Source: Lentibacter sp. XHP0401 (lineage in GTDB: Bacteria > Pseudomonadota > Alphaproteobacteria > Rhodobacterales > Rhodobacteraceae). Taken from it: 64,000 bases of DNA. The translations under genes were made by a program, and so were the position numbers. Each line of letters starts with the position of its first letter. Within the stretch, counting starts at the first letter, position 1. The notes beneath the pieces are model-generated. The model ran no database searches, had not been told where the DNA came from, and saw nothing but the letters and a program-made list of their open reading frames with translations. This document shows positions 46,234 through 56,523 of this stretch, in pieces. The stretch is taken from the NCBI RefSeq assembly GCF_025751535.1, contig NZ_JAOWLC010000010.1, positions 62,001-126,000 of the forward strand, given 5' to 3'.

Positions 46234-47012
46234 ACTGTCAGTGTGAAAAACATCCGGCGGAACGGAAACAACACCGTGCCGTCCTCGCCGCGCGGATAGG
46301 CCTTCTCCATAATCTGCTCATAGCGCTTGATCAGGGCCGCCTGCTCGTCTTCAGCCAGCGCATCGAGGATGGGCCGCGCATAGGTGCTTTCTGTAAAACG
46401 GCGCACAGGGTGGCCCGTCTCATCCGCGCCAAGCACCTGATAGTACTCTGTCTCCCAGATCGCCAAAGCACCAAGTGAAGCGAGCGCCGCATAATATTGC
46501 GACGGCATCAAAACCGCAGGTCCGGCCTCGAAATCAATCCGCTTCGGGAAAAGCTCTTCAGCAAGACTGCGCCACATACGGTGCGAGGGGGCGTTGTTCT
46601 GGTGTGGCATCTGCACAGCCAGTGTGCCACCCTTGCTGAGCATTCTTGCAAGCCGTGGCATCAGATCTTCATGGTTCTTCAGCCAGTGCAGCGCCGCATT
46701 GCTGTAAATAAGTCCGGCACCCTCGATCTGCCAACTGGCGATATCGGCTTCGCTCAAGCTGTCATAAGCCTGCGTTTCACGTGCCTTTTCCAACATGGCA
46801 GGAGAGCCATCAACACCAAGGATTTTGTGTCCCGCAAACCGCTCTTTCAGCCGCGCGCCCATCGCTCCGTTGCCGCAGCCAAGGTCGATCACATCACCCC
46901 CGCCCACCGAGCGGACTGCAAGCAAAAGGTCAAGCGCAGGGCGCAAGCGCAAATCCCGAAACCTTGAATAGGCCTCGGGATTCCAGTCACGTTTTAAGGG
47001 GGGCACCGTCAT
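46230..47012 (-). CDS. Trans-aconitate 2-methyltransferase-like protein
   Basis: SAM-dependent methyltransferase of the Tam family (260 aa). VIDLGCGNGAMGARLKERF is motif I, ILGVDGSPAMLEKARE follows, and GLIYSNAALHWLKNHEDLMPRLARML with GGTLAVQMPHQNNAPSHRMW are the Tam-type segments. RDWNPEAYSRFRDLRLRPALDLL is the typical N-terminus. The trans-aconitate substrate is inferred from family. The ATG overlaps the ftsH stop by 4 nt (ATGA), and the 3' end overlaps the M23 gene, so it is tied to ftsH. Confidence 0.88.
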   Translation of the reverse strand: MTVPPLKRDWNPEAYSRFRDLRLRPALDLLLAVRSVGGGDVIDLGCGNGAMGARLKERFAGHKILGVDGSPAMLEKARETQAYDSLSEADIASWQIEGAGLIYSNAALHWLKNHEDLMPRLARMLSKGGTLAVQMPHQNNAPSHRMWRSLAEELFPKRIDFEAGPAVLMPSQYYAALASLGALAIWETEYYQVLGADETGHPVRRFTESTYARPILDALAEDEQAALIKRYEQIMEKAYPRGEDGTVLFPFRRMFFTLTV

Positions 47013-48937
47013 GCGGAGGGCTCGGGCTCCATATCGCCCTCACCGCCCTTGGATTTGGGCTTGGCGCGTGGCTTGGTCTTCGGAATCGCAGTGATAGAAG
47101 CGGGCTCACCCTTGGAGTCATCCTCATCATCGCCCTTGTGAGGTGGTTCTCCGCGCATCACACGTTCAATCTCGGCACCGGTGAGCGTTTCATACTCAAG
47201 CAGGCCTTCCGCAAGAGCTTCCCAGCCTTTCTTGTTGTCCATGATAATCTTGTGAGCGTCTTCATACCCTTGGTCGATGATGCGCTTCACCTCTTCCTCG
47301 ATCAGCTCTTTCGTATGCGCCGAAATCGAGAAACCGCCTGCACCTCCGCCGCCACGGAACGCTTCTGCCGCTTCCTGATAATCAATGTTACCGACCTTAT
47401 CGGACATGCCCCAGCGCATCACCATCGCCCGCGCCAAAGCAGAGGCCTGCATAATGTCGCCAGATGGCCCGTTCGAAACGGCGTTGTCACCATACTTGAT
47501 AATTTCAGCCGCTTTGCCGGCCATCGTCATGGCAATTTTCTGGGTCAACTCGTCCTTGAAATAGTTAAGCTGGTCCATCTCGGGCAAGCTCATCACCATG
47601 CCAAGTGCTTGTCCGCGCGGAATGATCGTTGCCTTGTAGACAGGGTCACATTTGGGCAGCGTCATGCCGACAATGGCATGGCCTGCTTCGTGGTAAGCGG
47701 TCATTTCCTTCTGCGCAGGCGTCATAACCATTGAGCGGCGCTCCGCTCCCATCATGATCTTGTCTTTCGCCTGCTCGAAGTCGGCCATCGCAACAAACCT
47801 GCGCCCGACACGCGCCGCCATGAGCGCTGCCTCGTTCACAAGGTTGGCCAGGTCAGCACCCGAAAATCCGGGTGTCCCGCGCGCGATAATGCGCAGGTCG
47901 ACATCGGGGCCAAGCGGGCTTTTGCGCGCATGCACACCGAGGATCTTCTCGCGACCCTTGATGTCAGGGTTGGGCACAGTCACCGTGCGGTCAAAACGGC
48001 CGGGGCGCAGCAGGGCAGGGTCAAGCACGTCTTTACGGTTGGTCGCCGCAAGAATGATCACGCCTTCGTTGGCCTCAAAGCCGTCCATCTCGACAAGCAG
48101 CTGGTTGAGCGTTTGTTCGCGCTCGTCGTTGCCCCCGCCATAACCCGCGCCACGGTGGCGGCCAACGGCATCAATCTCGTCGATAAACACGATACAAGGC
48201 GCGTTCTTTTTGGCTTGGTCAAACATATCGCGCACGCGGCTCGCGCCTACGCCGACGAACATTTCAACAAAATCAGAGCCTGAAATCGTGAAGAACGGAA
48301 CCCCCGCCTCACCCGCAATGGCGCGCGCCAGAAGCGTCTTACCCGTGCCGGGAGGGCCGACAAGCAAAGCGCCTTTGGGGATCTTACCGCCGAGGCGCGA
48401 GAATTTCTGCGGGTTGCGTAGAAATTCAACAATCTCTTCAAGCTCTTCCTTGGCTTCGTCAATGCCCGCAACATCATCAAATGTCACACGCCCCGACTTT
48501 TCCGTCAGCATCTTGGCCTTTGATTTGCCAAAGCCCATCGCGCCGCCTTTGCCGCCGCCCTGCATACGGTTCATGAAATATATCCAGACACCGATGAGCA
48601 GCAAAAACGGCAACAGGCTCAGAAGGAACGACTGGAAGCCAGAGGTTTCTTGCGGCTTGGCTGTGAGCGGCACATTGTTGTCTATGAGCAGATCGGTAAC
48701 GCCTGCATCTTCGGGCTTGATCGTCACATAGCTTTTGTTGTCCGAAGCGATAAAGCGCACATTCTCGCCATCAATCGTGGCCTGTTGCACCGTGCCGTCC
48801 TGCACAGCCTGAACAAACTCGCTATATGAACGCGCTTCGCTTGGCTGGTTCGTGCCGGCCCCGCTGAACAGATTGAACAGCATAAGGATCATAACGAATA
48901 GAATGACCCAAAAAGCGATGTTTTTTGTATTGCCCAA
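47009..48937 (-). CDS. ftsH: ATP-dependent zinc metalloprotease FtsH
   Basis: Membrane-bound AAA protease for membrane protein quality control (642 aa). Two N-terminal helices (about 9-24 and 104-122) flank a periplasmic domain. Walker A is [11 protein letters not shown] (194-201), the second region of homology is [14 protein letters not shown], and the zinc site is [13 protein letters not shown]. The C-terminal tail is Lys/Pro-rich and acidic. Upstream lie 126 bp after tilS, which should hold its promoter. Confidence 0.98.
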   Translation of the reverse strand: MGNTKNIAFWVILFVMILMLFNLFSGAGTNQPSEARSYSEFVQAVQDGTVQQATIDGENVRFIASDNKSYVTIKPEDAGVTDLLIDNNVPLTAKPQETSGFQSFLLSLLPFLLLIGVWIYFMNRMQGGGKGGAMGFGKSKAKMLTEKSGRVTFDDVAGIDEAKEELEEIVEFLRNPQKFSRLGGKIPKGALLVGPPGTGKTLLARAIAGEAGVPFFTISGSDFVEMFVGVGASRVRDMFDQAKKNAPCIVFIDEIDAVGRHRGAGYGGGNDEREQTLNQLLVEMDGFEANEGVIILAATNRKDVLDPALLRPGRFDRTVTVPNPDIKGREKILGVHARKSPLGPDVDLRIIARGTPGFSGADLANLVNEAALMAARVGRRFVAMADFEQAKDKIMMGAERRSMVMTPAQKEMTAYHEAGHAIVGMTLPKCDPVYKATIIPRGQALGMVMSLPEMDQLNYFKDELTQKIAMTMAGKAAEIIKYGDNAVSNGPSGDIMQASALARAMVMRWGMSDKVGNIDYQEAAEAFRGGGGAGGFSISAHTKELIEEEVKRIIDQGYEDAHKIIMDNKKGWEALAEGLLEYETLTGAEIERVMRGEPPHKGDDEDDSKGEPASITAIPKTKPRAKPKSKGGEGDMEPEPSA

Positions 48938-49063
48938 GGAAAGGCCTCCTGAATGAGTTGGCGCGCATGTCTCACGCCGCGTTACAAACTAAAATAGAGA
49001 TCAACGCAACATCTTCAACGGCATAAGCCGAATAAGAGCTGCAAAAGATCATGCAAAATCATG

Positions 49064-50257
49064 TCAACCTGGCATATAGGGCGGTTCTACCTCGAATTTC
49101 AGGGTAAATTCAGCTCCGAACCCAACCGAAGGAGCGGCGAAAAGCCGCGCGCCAAGCCAGATCGCAGGGGCCGCCAACTGCGCGGCACGCGGCAAGCCCG
49201 CCGTCCGCCAGTCAGTCACCTCCCGCAATCCTGCTTCGCCCAAAGCGCCAAGGGTGGCTCCCTCAGGCCAATCTCCCTCCAGGGTAAGTGCATCCCATGC
49301 CTGCAGTCCCTCTACCGTGTCAGGGGCCGCTTTCGCCTCGCGTGCGATGATAACGCGGCCCTTATGCCCGATCGTGACACAGCCGTTGAGTGTGCTGCCC
49401 TGCCCGTTCAGCGCCCGGTCTGTCGCTTCGGCCAAAGCACTGTGCCTTGGTGGATATTGTGTGCGCCCCTGCCATGCACACCACGCACTCATGAGACGAT
49501 GCCGGATTTCGTCCGGCAAAGCCGCAAGGCCCGCAGCCTCAATCACAATATTGCGCCCCTGTAGCTGCGCCAGCTGCCCTGCCGCGGCATGGGCCATCGT
49601 CTCCAAAGCCGCATCCGCCTGCGCCAGCCGCTCCGCGGTTTCGGCAATCCGCGCCGCATCAAGCCCTGTTTTTGCTAGTGCGGCTCGTATGGAAACCCGC
49701 TTATACCGCGTATCAGCGTTTGAAGCATCTTCTGCCCAAACCTGCCCCTGCTCATTCAGAAAGTCCCGCAATTCGCCGCGCGACATCTGCAAAAGTGGCC
49801 GCCGCCATTGCAGCCCGTCGGCCTCCCAAGCCGCACTCATCTTTGCCAGCCCCTTCACGCCAGAGCCGCGCGCCATCCGCATCAGAAATGTCTCCGCCAC
49901 ATCATCCTGCGTGTGGCCAAGCAGCACTGTGCCAACCCCACGTTCGCGCGCCCAAGCCTTGAGAGCCGCATAACGCCCTGCGCGGGCCTCGGCCTGCAAG
50001 TTGCCGTCCCCGTTCCAGCGCCAGTCCAGAATATCATGCGTCACACCGAGTTCGGCGCAAACCTGCGCCACCATTGCACATTCGCCTGCCGCTTCCTCGC
50101 GGAGGCCGTGGTTTACAGTTGCACAAAACAGCGGCCCCCTCGCCGCCTCGGCGACCAGCCGCAGCAACGCAAGCGAGTCGCTCCCGCCTGAAACGGCAAG
50201 GCCCAACGGCCCGACCGCTCCTTCAAGCGCGGCGCTTAGACGGTCTGCTAATGTCAC
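49064..50257 (-). CDS. tilS: tRNA(Ile)-lysidine synthetase
   Basis: Modifies the wobble cytidine of the CAU-anticodon isoleucine tRNA to lysidine. The PP-loop motif is AVSGGSDSLALLR (about residues 21-33), followed by ATVNHGLREEAAGE and GHTQDDVAETFLMR. Length 397 aa from the GTG at 50257; a GTG two codons upstream (50263) is an alternative. The chosen start overlaps the cpoB stop by 4 nt (GTGA). The tol-pal-cpoB-tilS-ftsH order is as expected for the class. Confidence 0.95.
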   Translation of the reverse strand: MTLADRLSAALEGAVGPLGLAVSGGSDSLALLRLVAEAARGPLFCATVNHGLREEAAGECAMVAQVCAELGVTHDILDWRWNGDGNLQAEARAGRYAALKAWARERGVGTVLLGHTQDDVAETFLMRMARGSGVKGLAKMSAAWEADGLQWRRPLLQMSRGELRDFLNEQGQVWAEDASNADTRYKRVSIRAALAKTGLDAARIAETAERLAQADAALETMAHAAAGQLAQLQGRNIVIEAAGLAALPDEIRHRLMSAWCAWQGRTQYPPRHSALAEATDRALNGQGSTLNGCVTIGHKGRVIIAREAKAAPDTVEGLQAWDALTLEGDWPEGATLGALGEAGLREVTDWRTAGLPRAAQLAAPAIWLGARLFAAPSVGFGAEFTLKFEVEPPYMPG

Positions 50258-51081
50258 GAACACCCGAGGCGGGTGCGCTCGGCATCGGCCTTGCTTGCAG
50301 GTTCGCCCCCCGGAAAGCGCAGGCCGACTTCGGCAAGCGTTTTGCAGGCTTCAACAGTCTGGCCCAAACGGCCCAGCCCCTGCCCCAGACGAAAGAGAGA
50401 TTCTGGCGCATCTTCGCCGTTCGGATCACGACGGAAGGCATCAAGATAGGCCCGCGCAGCACCTGTCAGATCACCTTGCCCCTCCAGAGCCGCGCCATAA
50501 GCCAGCGCGGCTTTGCTCGCCACAGGCGAACCGGGGTAAGTCTCGTTAAAAGCTCTCAGACGCTCGGCAGCGTCGGCATATTCGCCAGCCTCAAGCGCTT
50601 TGCGCGCCGCCGCAAAATCAGCCTGCTCGCCCACGGCCAGCTCCGGCATCGGTTCACTGCCTTCAATGGGCTGTGATACCACAGGTGCTGCGGCCTGCCC
50701 CCCGGGCAGATCACCGCCCAAAGTGCTGGTTTCGCCAAGCTTGCTCACATCGCCGCCCTCAAGCTCCACAAGACGGAACTCAAGGTCAGCCACCCGCCGT
50801 GTGCCATCTTGCACAACAGCCTCAACGCGCAGACCAAGCTCTTCGGTCCGCGCAGTCAGGCGCCGTAATTCCGCTTCAATCCCGTCCACCCGCTGCAAAA
50901 CCGACGCCCCTAAAGTGGCGTTGCCCGAAGCTCCTGTGGTCGAAAGCTCGCGTTTGAGCTTTTGCATCTCCACATTGAGAACGGTCAGTTCCTGACGAAT
51001 GTCAGCCAGCGTTTCACTATCCTGGGCGGCAGAAAAACCCGCACTCAAACACAGGACAATGGCGGCAAAAATAAAGCGCAT
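50254..51081 (-). CDS. cpoB: Tol-Pal system protein CpoB/YbgF
   Basis: Periplasmic protein that links Tol-Pal to PBP1B-type peptidoglycan synthesis. A signal peptide (FIFAAIVLCLSAGFSAAQ) is followed by an N-terminal coiled coil (about 25-100) and a C-terminal TPR-like domain from about 150 (DFAAARKALEAGEYADAAERLRAF). Length 275 aa from 51081; an ATG one codon upstream is in frame. Operon: tolQRAB-pal-cpoB-tilS. Confidence 0.93.
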   Translation of the reverse strand: MRFIFAAIVLCLSAGFSAAQDSETLADIRQELTVLNVEMQKLKRELSTTGASGNATLGASVLQRVDGIEAELRRLTARTEELGLRVEAVVQDGTRRVADLEFRLVELEGGDVSKLGETSTLGGDLPGGQAAAPVVSQPIEGSEPMPELAVGEQADFAAARKALEAGEYADAAERLRAFNETYPGSPVASKAALAYGAALEGQGDLTGAARAYLDAFRRDPNGEDAPESLFRLGQGLGRLGQTVEACKTLAEVGLRFPGGEPASKADAERTRLGCS

Positions 51082-51094
51082 CAATAAGCCCCTC

Positions 51095-51607
51095 TTAGCT
51101 GCTCAAGCCGGACGAGAGAATTGTCACAGAGCGGCGGTTCTTGGCATAGCAAGCCTCTTGCGAGCAGATCTCGAGCGGGCGCTCTTTACCATAGCTCACT
51201 GTTTTCAGACGTCCCGCAGGCAAGCCCTTCGCCATCAGATACTCGCGCACCGAATTGGCACGGCGCGCGCCCAAGGCAAGGTTGTATTCGCGTGTGCCCT
51301 GCTCGTCAGCATGGCCTTCGATTACAACATTATAATCCGAGTTTGTTGTGAGCCAGCTTGCCTGCCCGTCGAGCACGCGCATGGCTTCGCCATTCAGGCT
51401 TGACTGGTCCACATCAAACAAAACGCGGTCACCAATCGTCTGCTGGAAATACAGCGGCGATTGCGGGTCTTGCGCCGAACCGGGCAGAACCGACGAAGAC
51501 ATGCCCCCGGCATTCGCACCGGCTGTGTCGTCAAAACGGTTCGCATTGGTACAAGCCGAAAGCGCGAGCGCCGCGGGCAGAACAAGTGTTATCAGTTTGA
51601 GTTTCAT
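51095..51607 (-). CDS. pal: Peptidoglycan-associated lipoprotein Pal
   Basis: Outer-membrane lipoprotein (170 aa) that anchors the envelope to peptidoglycan through its OmpA-type domain. The lipobox is LALSAC with acylated Cys19. The OmpA motif VVIEGHADEQGTREYNLALG with its diaminopimelate-binding residues is intact. The 100-bp gap to tolB contains a small dyad CTGTCT/AGACAG (51634-51650), so pal may have its own leader. AAGG precedes the ATG. Confidence 0.97.
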   Translation of the reverse strand: MKLKLITLVLPAALALSACTNANRFDDTAGANAGGMSSSVLPGSAQDPQSPLYFQQTIGDRVLFDVDQSSLNGEAMRVLDGQASWLTTNSDYNVVIEGHADEQGTREYNLALGARRANSVREYLMAKGLPAGRLKTVSYGKERPLEICSQEACYAKNRRSVTILSSGLSS

Positions 51608-51707
51608 ACTCTTCGCCTTATTTTTTCTGGGTCCTGTCTAACACAGACAGAGCGCCCTGTGAATCCTATTGATGAGTAAACAGCATCCCGCCGCTCACAC
51701 CATCCCG

Positions 51708-53039
51708 TTACTTTTGCAAAGGGCTCCATGACGGGTCTGATGCCCCGCCCTCTGTTTTCACTCTCTGCAGGTTGCGTCCCGAAATATCGACAGAATAGAG
51801 GCTCGACGCACCGCCTTCACCCTGCGTTTCACGCGTAAACATGATCACACGACCGTTCGGCGCCCAAGTCGGGCCTTCCTCAAGGAACGATGCAGTCAGA
51901 AGCTTCTCGCCCGACCCATCCGTACGCATCACGCCAATGTGGAAGCGGCCTTTTGACTGCTTGGTGAAGGCAATCAAGTCTCCGCGTGGCGACCAGACAG
52001 GTGTGCCATAGCGCCCCGTCCCGGTGCTGATCCTCCGTGCCTCACCACCGGAAGCAGACATGATATAAAGCTGCTGGCCGCCTGATCGGTCACTTTCGAA
52101 GACAATCTGGCTGCCATCAGGCGAAAAGCTCGGCGCGGTTTCAATCGAAGGCGCGTCTGTCAGACGCTGCTCTCCGCCCGAGTTCACGTCCATCATATAA
52201 ATATCGGTGTTGCCCCCACTTTCCAGCGAGAACACAACCCGTTGCCCGTCGGGCGCAAAACGTGGCGCAAAGCTCATCGTGCCGTCACGGCTTTGCAGCA
52301 CACGGCGGCCAACAGAGGCCACATCAAGCACATAAATCTTGGGGAAGCCTGATTCGTAACTTGTATAAAGCACACGGTCGCCTGTGGGCGAGAAGCGCGG
52401 TGCAAGCACGATAGACGAGCTGTCCGTCAAATACTGGTTGTTCGCCCCGTCATAATCCATTATCCCAAGACGTTTCTTGCGGTCATCTTTCGGGCCGGTC
52501 TCGGCCACATAAACAACGCGGCTGTCAAAATACGGGCCCTCACCGGTGAGGCGTGTGTAAACCTGATCGGCCACTTTGTGCGCCATCCGCCGCCAGCCCG
52601 CCCGCGTGCCGGCAAGCTGCAGCCCCGCGCCCATCTCCTGGCCCGCGAATACATCATAGAGCCGGAACTTCACGGTGATCTGCTCGCCTTCAACCGTCAC
52701 AGCACCCAAAACAAGCGCCTGCGCATTTATGGCCTTCCAGTCGGCAAACTGCACAGGCGCGCCGAACGAGCTCACCTGAGAGATGTAGGCCCCCTTGTCG
52801 ATTTCGCGAAACAGCCCTGTGCCCTTAAGGTCTTCCGCGACGACGCGGGAAATATCGGCAGCAATCTGCCCCGCGCCGGAGGTTTCCGCCACAAAGTCGG
52901 GAACAGCGATAGGCAAGGGCTCTATCACCGCATCGGTGATCTCGATGCGCAAAGGCTCCTGCGCGCGGGCCGAACTCGCCGCAACCAGACATGCAGCCAT
53001 AAACGCAGCCAGACCATAGCCCCAAAATCTTACGATCAT
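51708..53039 (-). CDS. tolB: Tol-Pal system protein TolB
   Basis: Periplasmic beta-propeller protein that couples TolA to Pal (443 aa). A signal peptide ([20 protein letters not shown]) is followed by the N-terminal TolB domain and five or six WD40-like/PD40 repeats, e.g. [34 protein letters not shown] and [20 protein letters not shown]. The C-terminus ends in PSWSPLQK. Four nt separate it from tolA. Confidence 0.97.
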   Translation of the reverse strand: MIVRFWGYGLAAFMAACLVAASSARAQEPLRIEITDAVIEPLPIAVPDFVAETSGAGQIAADISRVVAEDLKGTGLFREIDKGAYISQVSSFGAPVQFADWKAINAQALVLGAVTVEGEQITVKFRLYDVFAGQEMGAGLQLAGTRAGWRRMAHKVADQVYTRLTGEGPYFDSRVVYVAETGPKDDRKKRLGIMDYDGANNQYLTDSSSIVLAPRFSPTGDRVLYTSYESGFPKIYVLDVASVGRRVLQSRDGTMSFAPRFAPDGQRVVFSLESGGNTDIYMMDVNSGGEQRLTDAPSIETAPSFSPDGSQIVFESDRSGGQQLYIMSASGGEARRISTGTGRYGTPVWSPRGDLIAFTKQSKGRFHIGVMRTDGSGEKLLTASFLEEGPTWAPNGRVIMFTRETQGEGGASSLYSVDISGRNLQRVKTEGGASDPSWSPLQK

Positions 53040-53043
53040 ACCC

Positions 53044-54138
53044 TTACCTCATGCTCTCGGGGTTAAACTTGATTTCGACCGTTTTCCACTGGTCGTATTT
53101 CTCGGCAGGCAGCTGGAAGCCGTCATTGCCACAAATGATGATGGCGCGCCGCGCCGCCTCATAAGCTTGTTTCGCAGCGGCCTCCGAGCCGTTCTCGCTG
53201 CGTAGAAGCTTGATCGAATTGATCACAGGCTTGCCATCACGCGTCATCTCGACACTAACATAGATGTTAACGCCAAGCGCCTCCGATGAAAGTGCACCCA
53301 CGTTATAACAGCGGGAAATTGCCAGTTTGAGGCCTTCACGCTCACCGCTTGTCAGCGGTGGGCCGGTCGGGCCAGAAGGCGCAGGCGTTTCTTCGGCAGT
53401 GTCGGCACTCCCGCTCATCGCCTCGGCCAAGGCATCATTCACAGCACTGCTGGTATCAGATGCAGGGGCCGTGGCCGTTTCAGCCTGACGTTGCGGACGG
53501 CCCCTGGGGCGCATCGATTGCGCAGGTGCAAGCGTCACATCATCCGCGGCCTCGGGGTTGATCTCGGTTGTCGCCTCTTCGGGCGCAGCGGCCTCTGTCT
53601 CGGGCTGCACAACCTCGGCGGCCCTATCGGGCACAACTTCAGGCGTGGCCTCTTCGGCGGGCTGCACATCTGTCTGCTCGGGCTGGGCCACAGGTTCGGG
53701 GGCCACACGCTCGCTCGGGCGCAGTTGCGGGCGCGGGCTTGCACCCGGCACAAGCACAGCCACTTCCTCTTGCGGTTGCACAAGCTCTGGCGGCACGTCT
53801 TCCACTTGTGCCACCTCGGGTTCGCTCGTATCCACCACAGGGGTCGGGTCAGCTTCCGGGCTGGCCACTTCGGGCGCGTCCTGCACTTCGGGCTGGGTCT
53901 CGGGCGCCGCTTGCGGCTGCACCGTTTCTTCCTCGGCAGGCGGCTGCGGCGCTTCAACATCCGAAACAGCCTGAGGCGCACGCGCCGCCGCCACAGCTGC
54001 CTGATACTCGGCCTCGCTCACAACAGACACATCGGCCACTTCAAATGGTAAAGGATCGCTGTTCCAGCTCCCCCCGAAGAGGAGCCAGCCAATCAGCCCG
54101 ACATGGCCGATAAGGGATATGCGCTGGCCGGTGTTCAA
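53044..54138 (-). CDS. tolA: Tol-Pal system protein TolA
   Basis: Inner-membrane protein spanning the periplasm (364 aa). One N-terminal helix ([19 protein letters not shown]) anchors it. The middle (about 50-240) is a low-complexity Pro/Glu/Val/Ala-rich region, so unlike the helical KA-rich rod of E. coli TolA. The C-terminal domain, [20 protein letters not shown] to [15 protein letters not shown], is the TolA globular fold with its paired cysteines. Only the C-terminal domain is clearly conserved. Confidence 0.93.
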   Translation of the reverse strand: MNTGQRISLIGHVGLIGWLLFGGSWNSDPLPFEVADVSVVSEAEYQAAVAAARAPQAVSDVEAPQPPAEEETVQPQAAPETQPEVQDAPEVASPEADPTPVVDTSEPEVAQVEDVPPELVQPQEEVAVLVPGASPRPQLRPSERVAPEPVAQPEQTDVQPAEEATPEVVPDRAAEVVQPETEAAAPEEATTEINPEAADDVTLAPAQSMRPRGRPQRQAETATAPASDTSSAVNDALAEAMSGSADTAEETPAPSGPTGPPLTSGEREGLKLAISRCYNVGALSSEALGVNIYVSVEMTRDGKPVINSIKLLRSENGSEAAAKQAYEAARRAIIICGNDGFQLPAEKYDQWKTVEIKFNPESMR

Positions 54139-54144
54139 AATGCC

Positions 54145-54639
54145 CTACTGGTCGCCTGAGTCACTGGCCCCTGTGCCGTCAAGCGCTGGTCCGCCTGTCT
54201 CGGTCACAAGGCCAATGTTGGTAAAACCGGCACGGTTGAGCGCGCCCATAACCTGCACGACCTCGGCGTAGGGCACAGCCCCGTCCGCCCGCAGGAAGAC
54301 ACGGTCGCCCTCGCGCTCTGCAGCAATCGCGCGCATCCGCCCGATCAGAGCCTCGCGGTCAACTTCGGTCTGCTGGATCATGATCTGTCCCTCGGAAGTA
54401 AGGGTCACAGTGAGCGGCTCTTCCGCCTCAACGGGCAGGCTGTTGGCCGCCGTCTTGGGCAGCTCTACAGGCACACCCACAGTCAGCATCGGCGCCGCCA
54501 CCATAAAGATAATCAGCAAAACCAGCATAACATCCACAAAAGGCGTTACGTTGATATCCGCCATAGGCCGTGAGCGGCCCCGCGCACGGCGGCGGCGGCT
54601 GCCGCCTCCCGTGTCTTTCTGAACAACTCCTGCTCCCAT
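54145..54639 (-). CDS. tolR: Tol-Pal system protein TolR (ExbD/TolR family)
   Basis: Small membrane protein (164 aa) of the proton-driven TolQRA motor. An arginine-rich N-terminus (GGSRRRRARGRSRPMADINVT) precedes TM helix DVMLVLLIIFMVAAPMLTVG, whose aspartate in PFVDVMLVLL is the conserved proton-carrying residue. A periplasmic ExbD-type domain follows. The stop precedes tolA by 6 nt. Confidence 0.95.
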   Translation of the reverse strand: MGAGVVQKDTGGGSRRRRARGRSRPMADINVTPFVDVMLVLLIIFMVAAPMLTVGVPVELPKTAANSLPVEAEEPLTVTLTSEGQIMIQQTEVDREALIGRMRAIAAEREGDRVFLRADGAVPYAEVVQVMGALNRAGFTNIGLVTETGGPALDGTGASDSGDQ

Positions 54640-54641
54640 AA

Positions 54642-55337
54642 CTAGCTGTCCAACTGGCGGCTGAGAATGGTCGAGAACTCATCGGCGAAGGCCTCATAGC
54701 CCGCCACCAAGCCTTCGCTGTCAGCGCTCAGCTTGTTGTAAAAGATAACAGCGGGAATCGCCGCCAAAAGGCCAAGCCCCGTGGCCAGAAGCGCTTCGGC
54801 AATACCGGGCGCAACCACAGCAAGGTTGGTGTTCTGTTGCTCGGCAATCTCGATAAAGGCGTTCATAATCCCGATCACTGTCCCGAACAGGCCGATAAAC
54901 GGCGTGGTCGAGCCGACTGTGGCCAACACTTGCAAGCCCTTTTGAAGCTTGTCGGCTTCCTTGGCGATGGCAACATCCATGCTGCGGTCAATCCGCGAGT
55001 GAGCCCCCGCAATCAGCGCACCGTCAGCTTTGTGCGAGCGTCGCCACTCGGTCATCCCTGCGGCAAAAATCTTCTGGCTCTGCCCCTCGGGCTCCGCGCC
55101 AATCTGCTCGTAAAGCGCATCCAGCGGCTCGCCCGACCAGAATTCGCGGTCAAACCATTCGGCCTCGGCCCGCGCTTTGCGGTAGTTGATAAATTTCTGA
55201 ACAATGATCGACCATGACCAGAACGAGGCCACTATCAAAATAATCATCACGAGTTTAACGGTAAACGTTGCGCGCACAAAAAGCGCCCAGATAGAGAAAT
55301 CAATCTCCTGCGCAACCGCAAGTACTTCAGTTTCCAT
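54642..55337 (-). CDS. tolQ: Tol-Pal system protein TolQ (MotA/TolQ/ExbB family)
   Basis: Proton channel subunit of the Tol motor (231 aa). Three helices: LVMIILIVASFWSWSIIVQ, TVGSTTPFIGLFGTVIGIMNAF (ExbB signature) and GIAEALLATGLGLLAAIPAVIFYN. The start at 55337 (METEVLAVAQ) is preferred; the frame is open to 55397. A hairpin overlaps its SD region. Next gene tolR begins 2 nt after the stop. Confidence 0.95.
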   Translation of the reverse strand: METEVLAVAQEIDFSIWALFVRATFTVKLVMIILIVASFWSWSIIVQKFINYRKARAEAEWFDREFWSGEPLDALYEQIGAEPEGQSQKIFAAGMTEWRRSHKADGALIAGAHSRIDRSMDVAIAKEADKLQKGLQVLATVGSTTPFIGLFGTVIGIMNAFIEIAEQQNTNLAVVAPGIAEALLATGLGLLAAIPAVIFYNKLSADSEGLVAGYEAFADEFSTILSRQLDS

Positions 55338-55343
55338 TATGCC

Positions 55344-55381
55344 TGCTCTCTTATAGTGGCTTTTTCGCCTTATTGAGAGCA
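55344..55381 (-). promoter_or_regulatory. Hairpin in the tolQ leader covering the ribosome binding site
   Basis: On the minus-strand transcript TGCTCTC (55381-55375) pairs with GAGAGCA (55350-55344), with an inner GGC/GCC pair. GAGAG of the second arm is the best SD, 8 nt before the tolQ ATG, so folding would block initiation. No T-run follows, so this is not a terminator. Confidence 0.5.
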
Positions 55382-55433
55382 AAATAGCCGAACTCAAGCG
55401 ATAAAGCTATCCCCAGCATAAGTTGGCCGATGT

Positions 55434-55823
55434 TCAGTGCACCATTTGGCGGATATTTGCTGGCAGACGGGTGGACTGGCCCTCAAGAGTCATACAAACA
55501 ACGGTGACAAGCGCATGGAAAAGCACGTTTTCATCCCGCTTAACCCATTGTTCCATGATCATTCTCACACCCGTAACCGCCTTCACCTGCGTATCAATCA
55601 CAAGTTCGTCATCCAGCCGCGCCGAACCAAGGTAATCTGCCTCGACACGGCGCACCGCAAAGACGATGCCGTCACGATCCTTCATCACATTCTGGTCAAG
55701 CCCAACTTCACGCACCCATTCGCTGCGCCCCCGCTCGATATAACGCAGGTAATTGGCATAATAGACAATCCCCGCCATATCGGTGTCTTCATAGTATACG
55801 CGCACTGGCAGGGAGTAGATCAT
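55434..55823 (-). CDS. ybgC: Acyl-CoA thioesterase YbgC (tol-pal cluster)
   Basis: Hotdog-fold thioesterase (129 aa). VRVYYEDTDMAGIVYYANYLRYIERGR contains the catalytic YxDTDxxGIVYY motif with its Asp. It is the standard first gene of tol-pal operons, here 96 bp upstream of tolQ. AGGAAA lies about 10 nt before the ATG at 55823. Its substrate in vivo is unknown. Confidence 0.95.
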   Translation of the reverse strand: MIYSLPVRVYYEDTDMAGIVYYANYLRYIERGRSEWVREVGLDQNVMKDRDGIVFAVRRVEADYLGSARLDDELVIDTQVKAVTGVRMIMEQWVKRDENVLFHALVTVVCMTLEGQSTRLPANIRQMVH

Positions 55824-55884
55824 CGGGCAGGCTTTCCTGTTGGGTTCGCCACACTTCAGCACAGCTTCCCGCGAGGAGCAACGC

Positions 55885-56523
55885 CTAGCCGCGCGGAAGC
55901 GCACTCACCCGCGCAAACAGGCGCAGAGCAAAGGCGCTATCCTCGTCTGCCTGCGGCAGCTCGGGCGCATAAGCCGCGCGCAATACATCGCCAATCTCGG
56001 GGCGCAAAATGTCGGCTCCGTTCGGCAGCCGCGCCAAAGGCGAGCGCGCCGAGAAAGCCTGCTCACCCCAGAGCAAAAACACCTGCGAAGCCTCCGCCAG
56101 TGCAAGGCTCTCGGCAGGCCAGTCGGCCAATGGCCCGTCCATCCTGATAAACACAAACGCCGCCTTGATGGCGCCCTGCTCATCAAACCGAAACAGCCGG
56201 TACTGGTTTGCGCCCTGCGCCTCCAGCCGTGTCACAAGCGCGCCAAGCTCGGGCACAAGCTTGTCCAGATTTGGCAAATCAACCAGCTCCGCCCAATCGC
56301 GAAACAGAAAAAACATAAGGTTCGAGCCAAGCTCCGTATCTGTCTCAGTCAGCGGATGCTGCGTCAGCGCAGACAGCGCCTCGACCGCCCCCTTAAAGAC
56401 ATTCAAGGTCGCGTCATCCACACCAAATACAATCGGCGCAATCGGCCTGCCCCAGCGGGCAAAGCGAAAGTTTCCTGCTGCATCTGAAAACAGCGCTTCA
56501 ATCTCGTCAGGTGTCATGGTCAT
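55885..56523 (-). CDS. Uncharacterised protein between ruvB and ybgC
   Basis: A 212-aa soluble protein of unknown function. Weakly resembles SseB-type proteins ([32 protein letters not shown]), but I am not confident of the family. No signal peptide or membrane span. The ATG overlaps the ruvB stop by 4 nt (ATGA), so it is translated with ruvB; an ATG two codons downstream (56517) is also possible. Base composition matches the neighbours. Repeated position between ruv and ybgC genes suggests an envelope or DNA-repair accessory role, which is only a guess. Confidence 0.7.
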   Translation of the reverse strand: MTMTPDEIEALFSDAAGNFRFARWGRPIAPIVFGVDDATLNVFKGAVEALSALTQHPLTETDTELGSNLMFFLFRDWAELVDLPNLDKLVPELGALVTRLEAQGANQYRLFRFDEQGAIKAAFVFIRMDGPLADWPAESLALAEASQVFLLWGEQAFSARSPLARLPNGADILRPEIGDVLRAAYAPELPQADEDSAFALRLFARVSALPRG

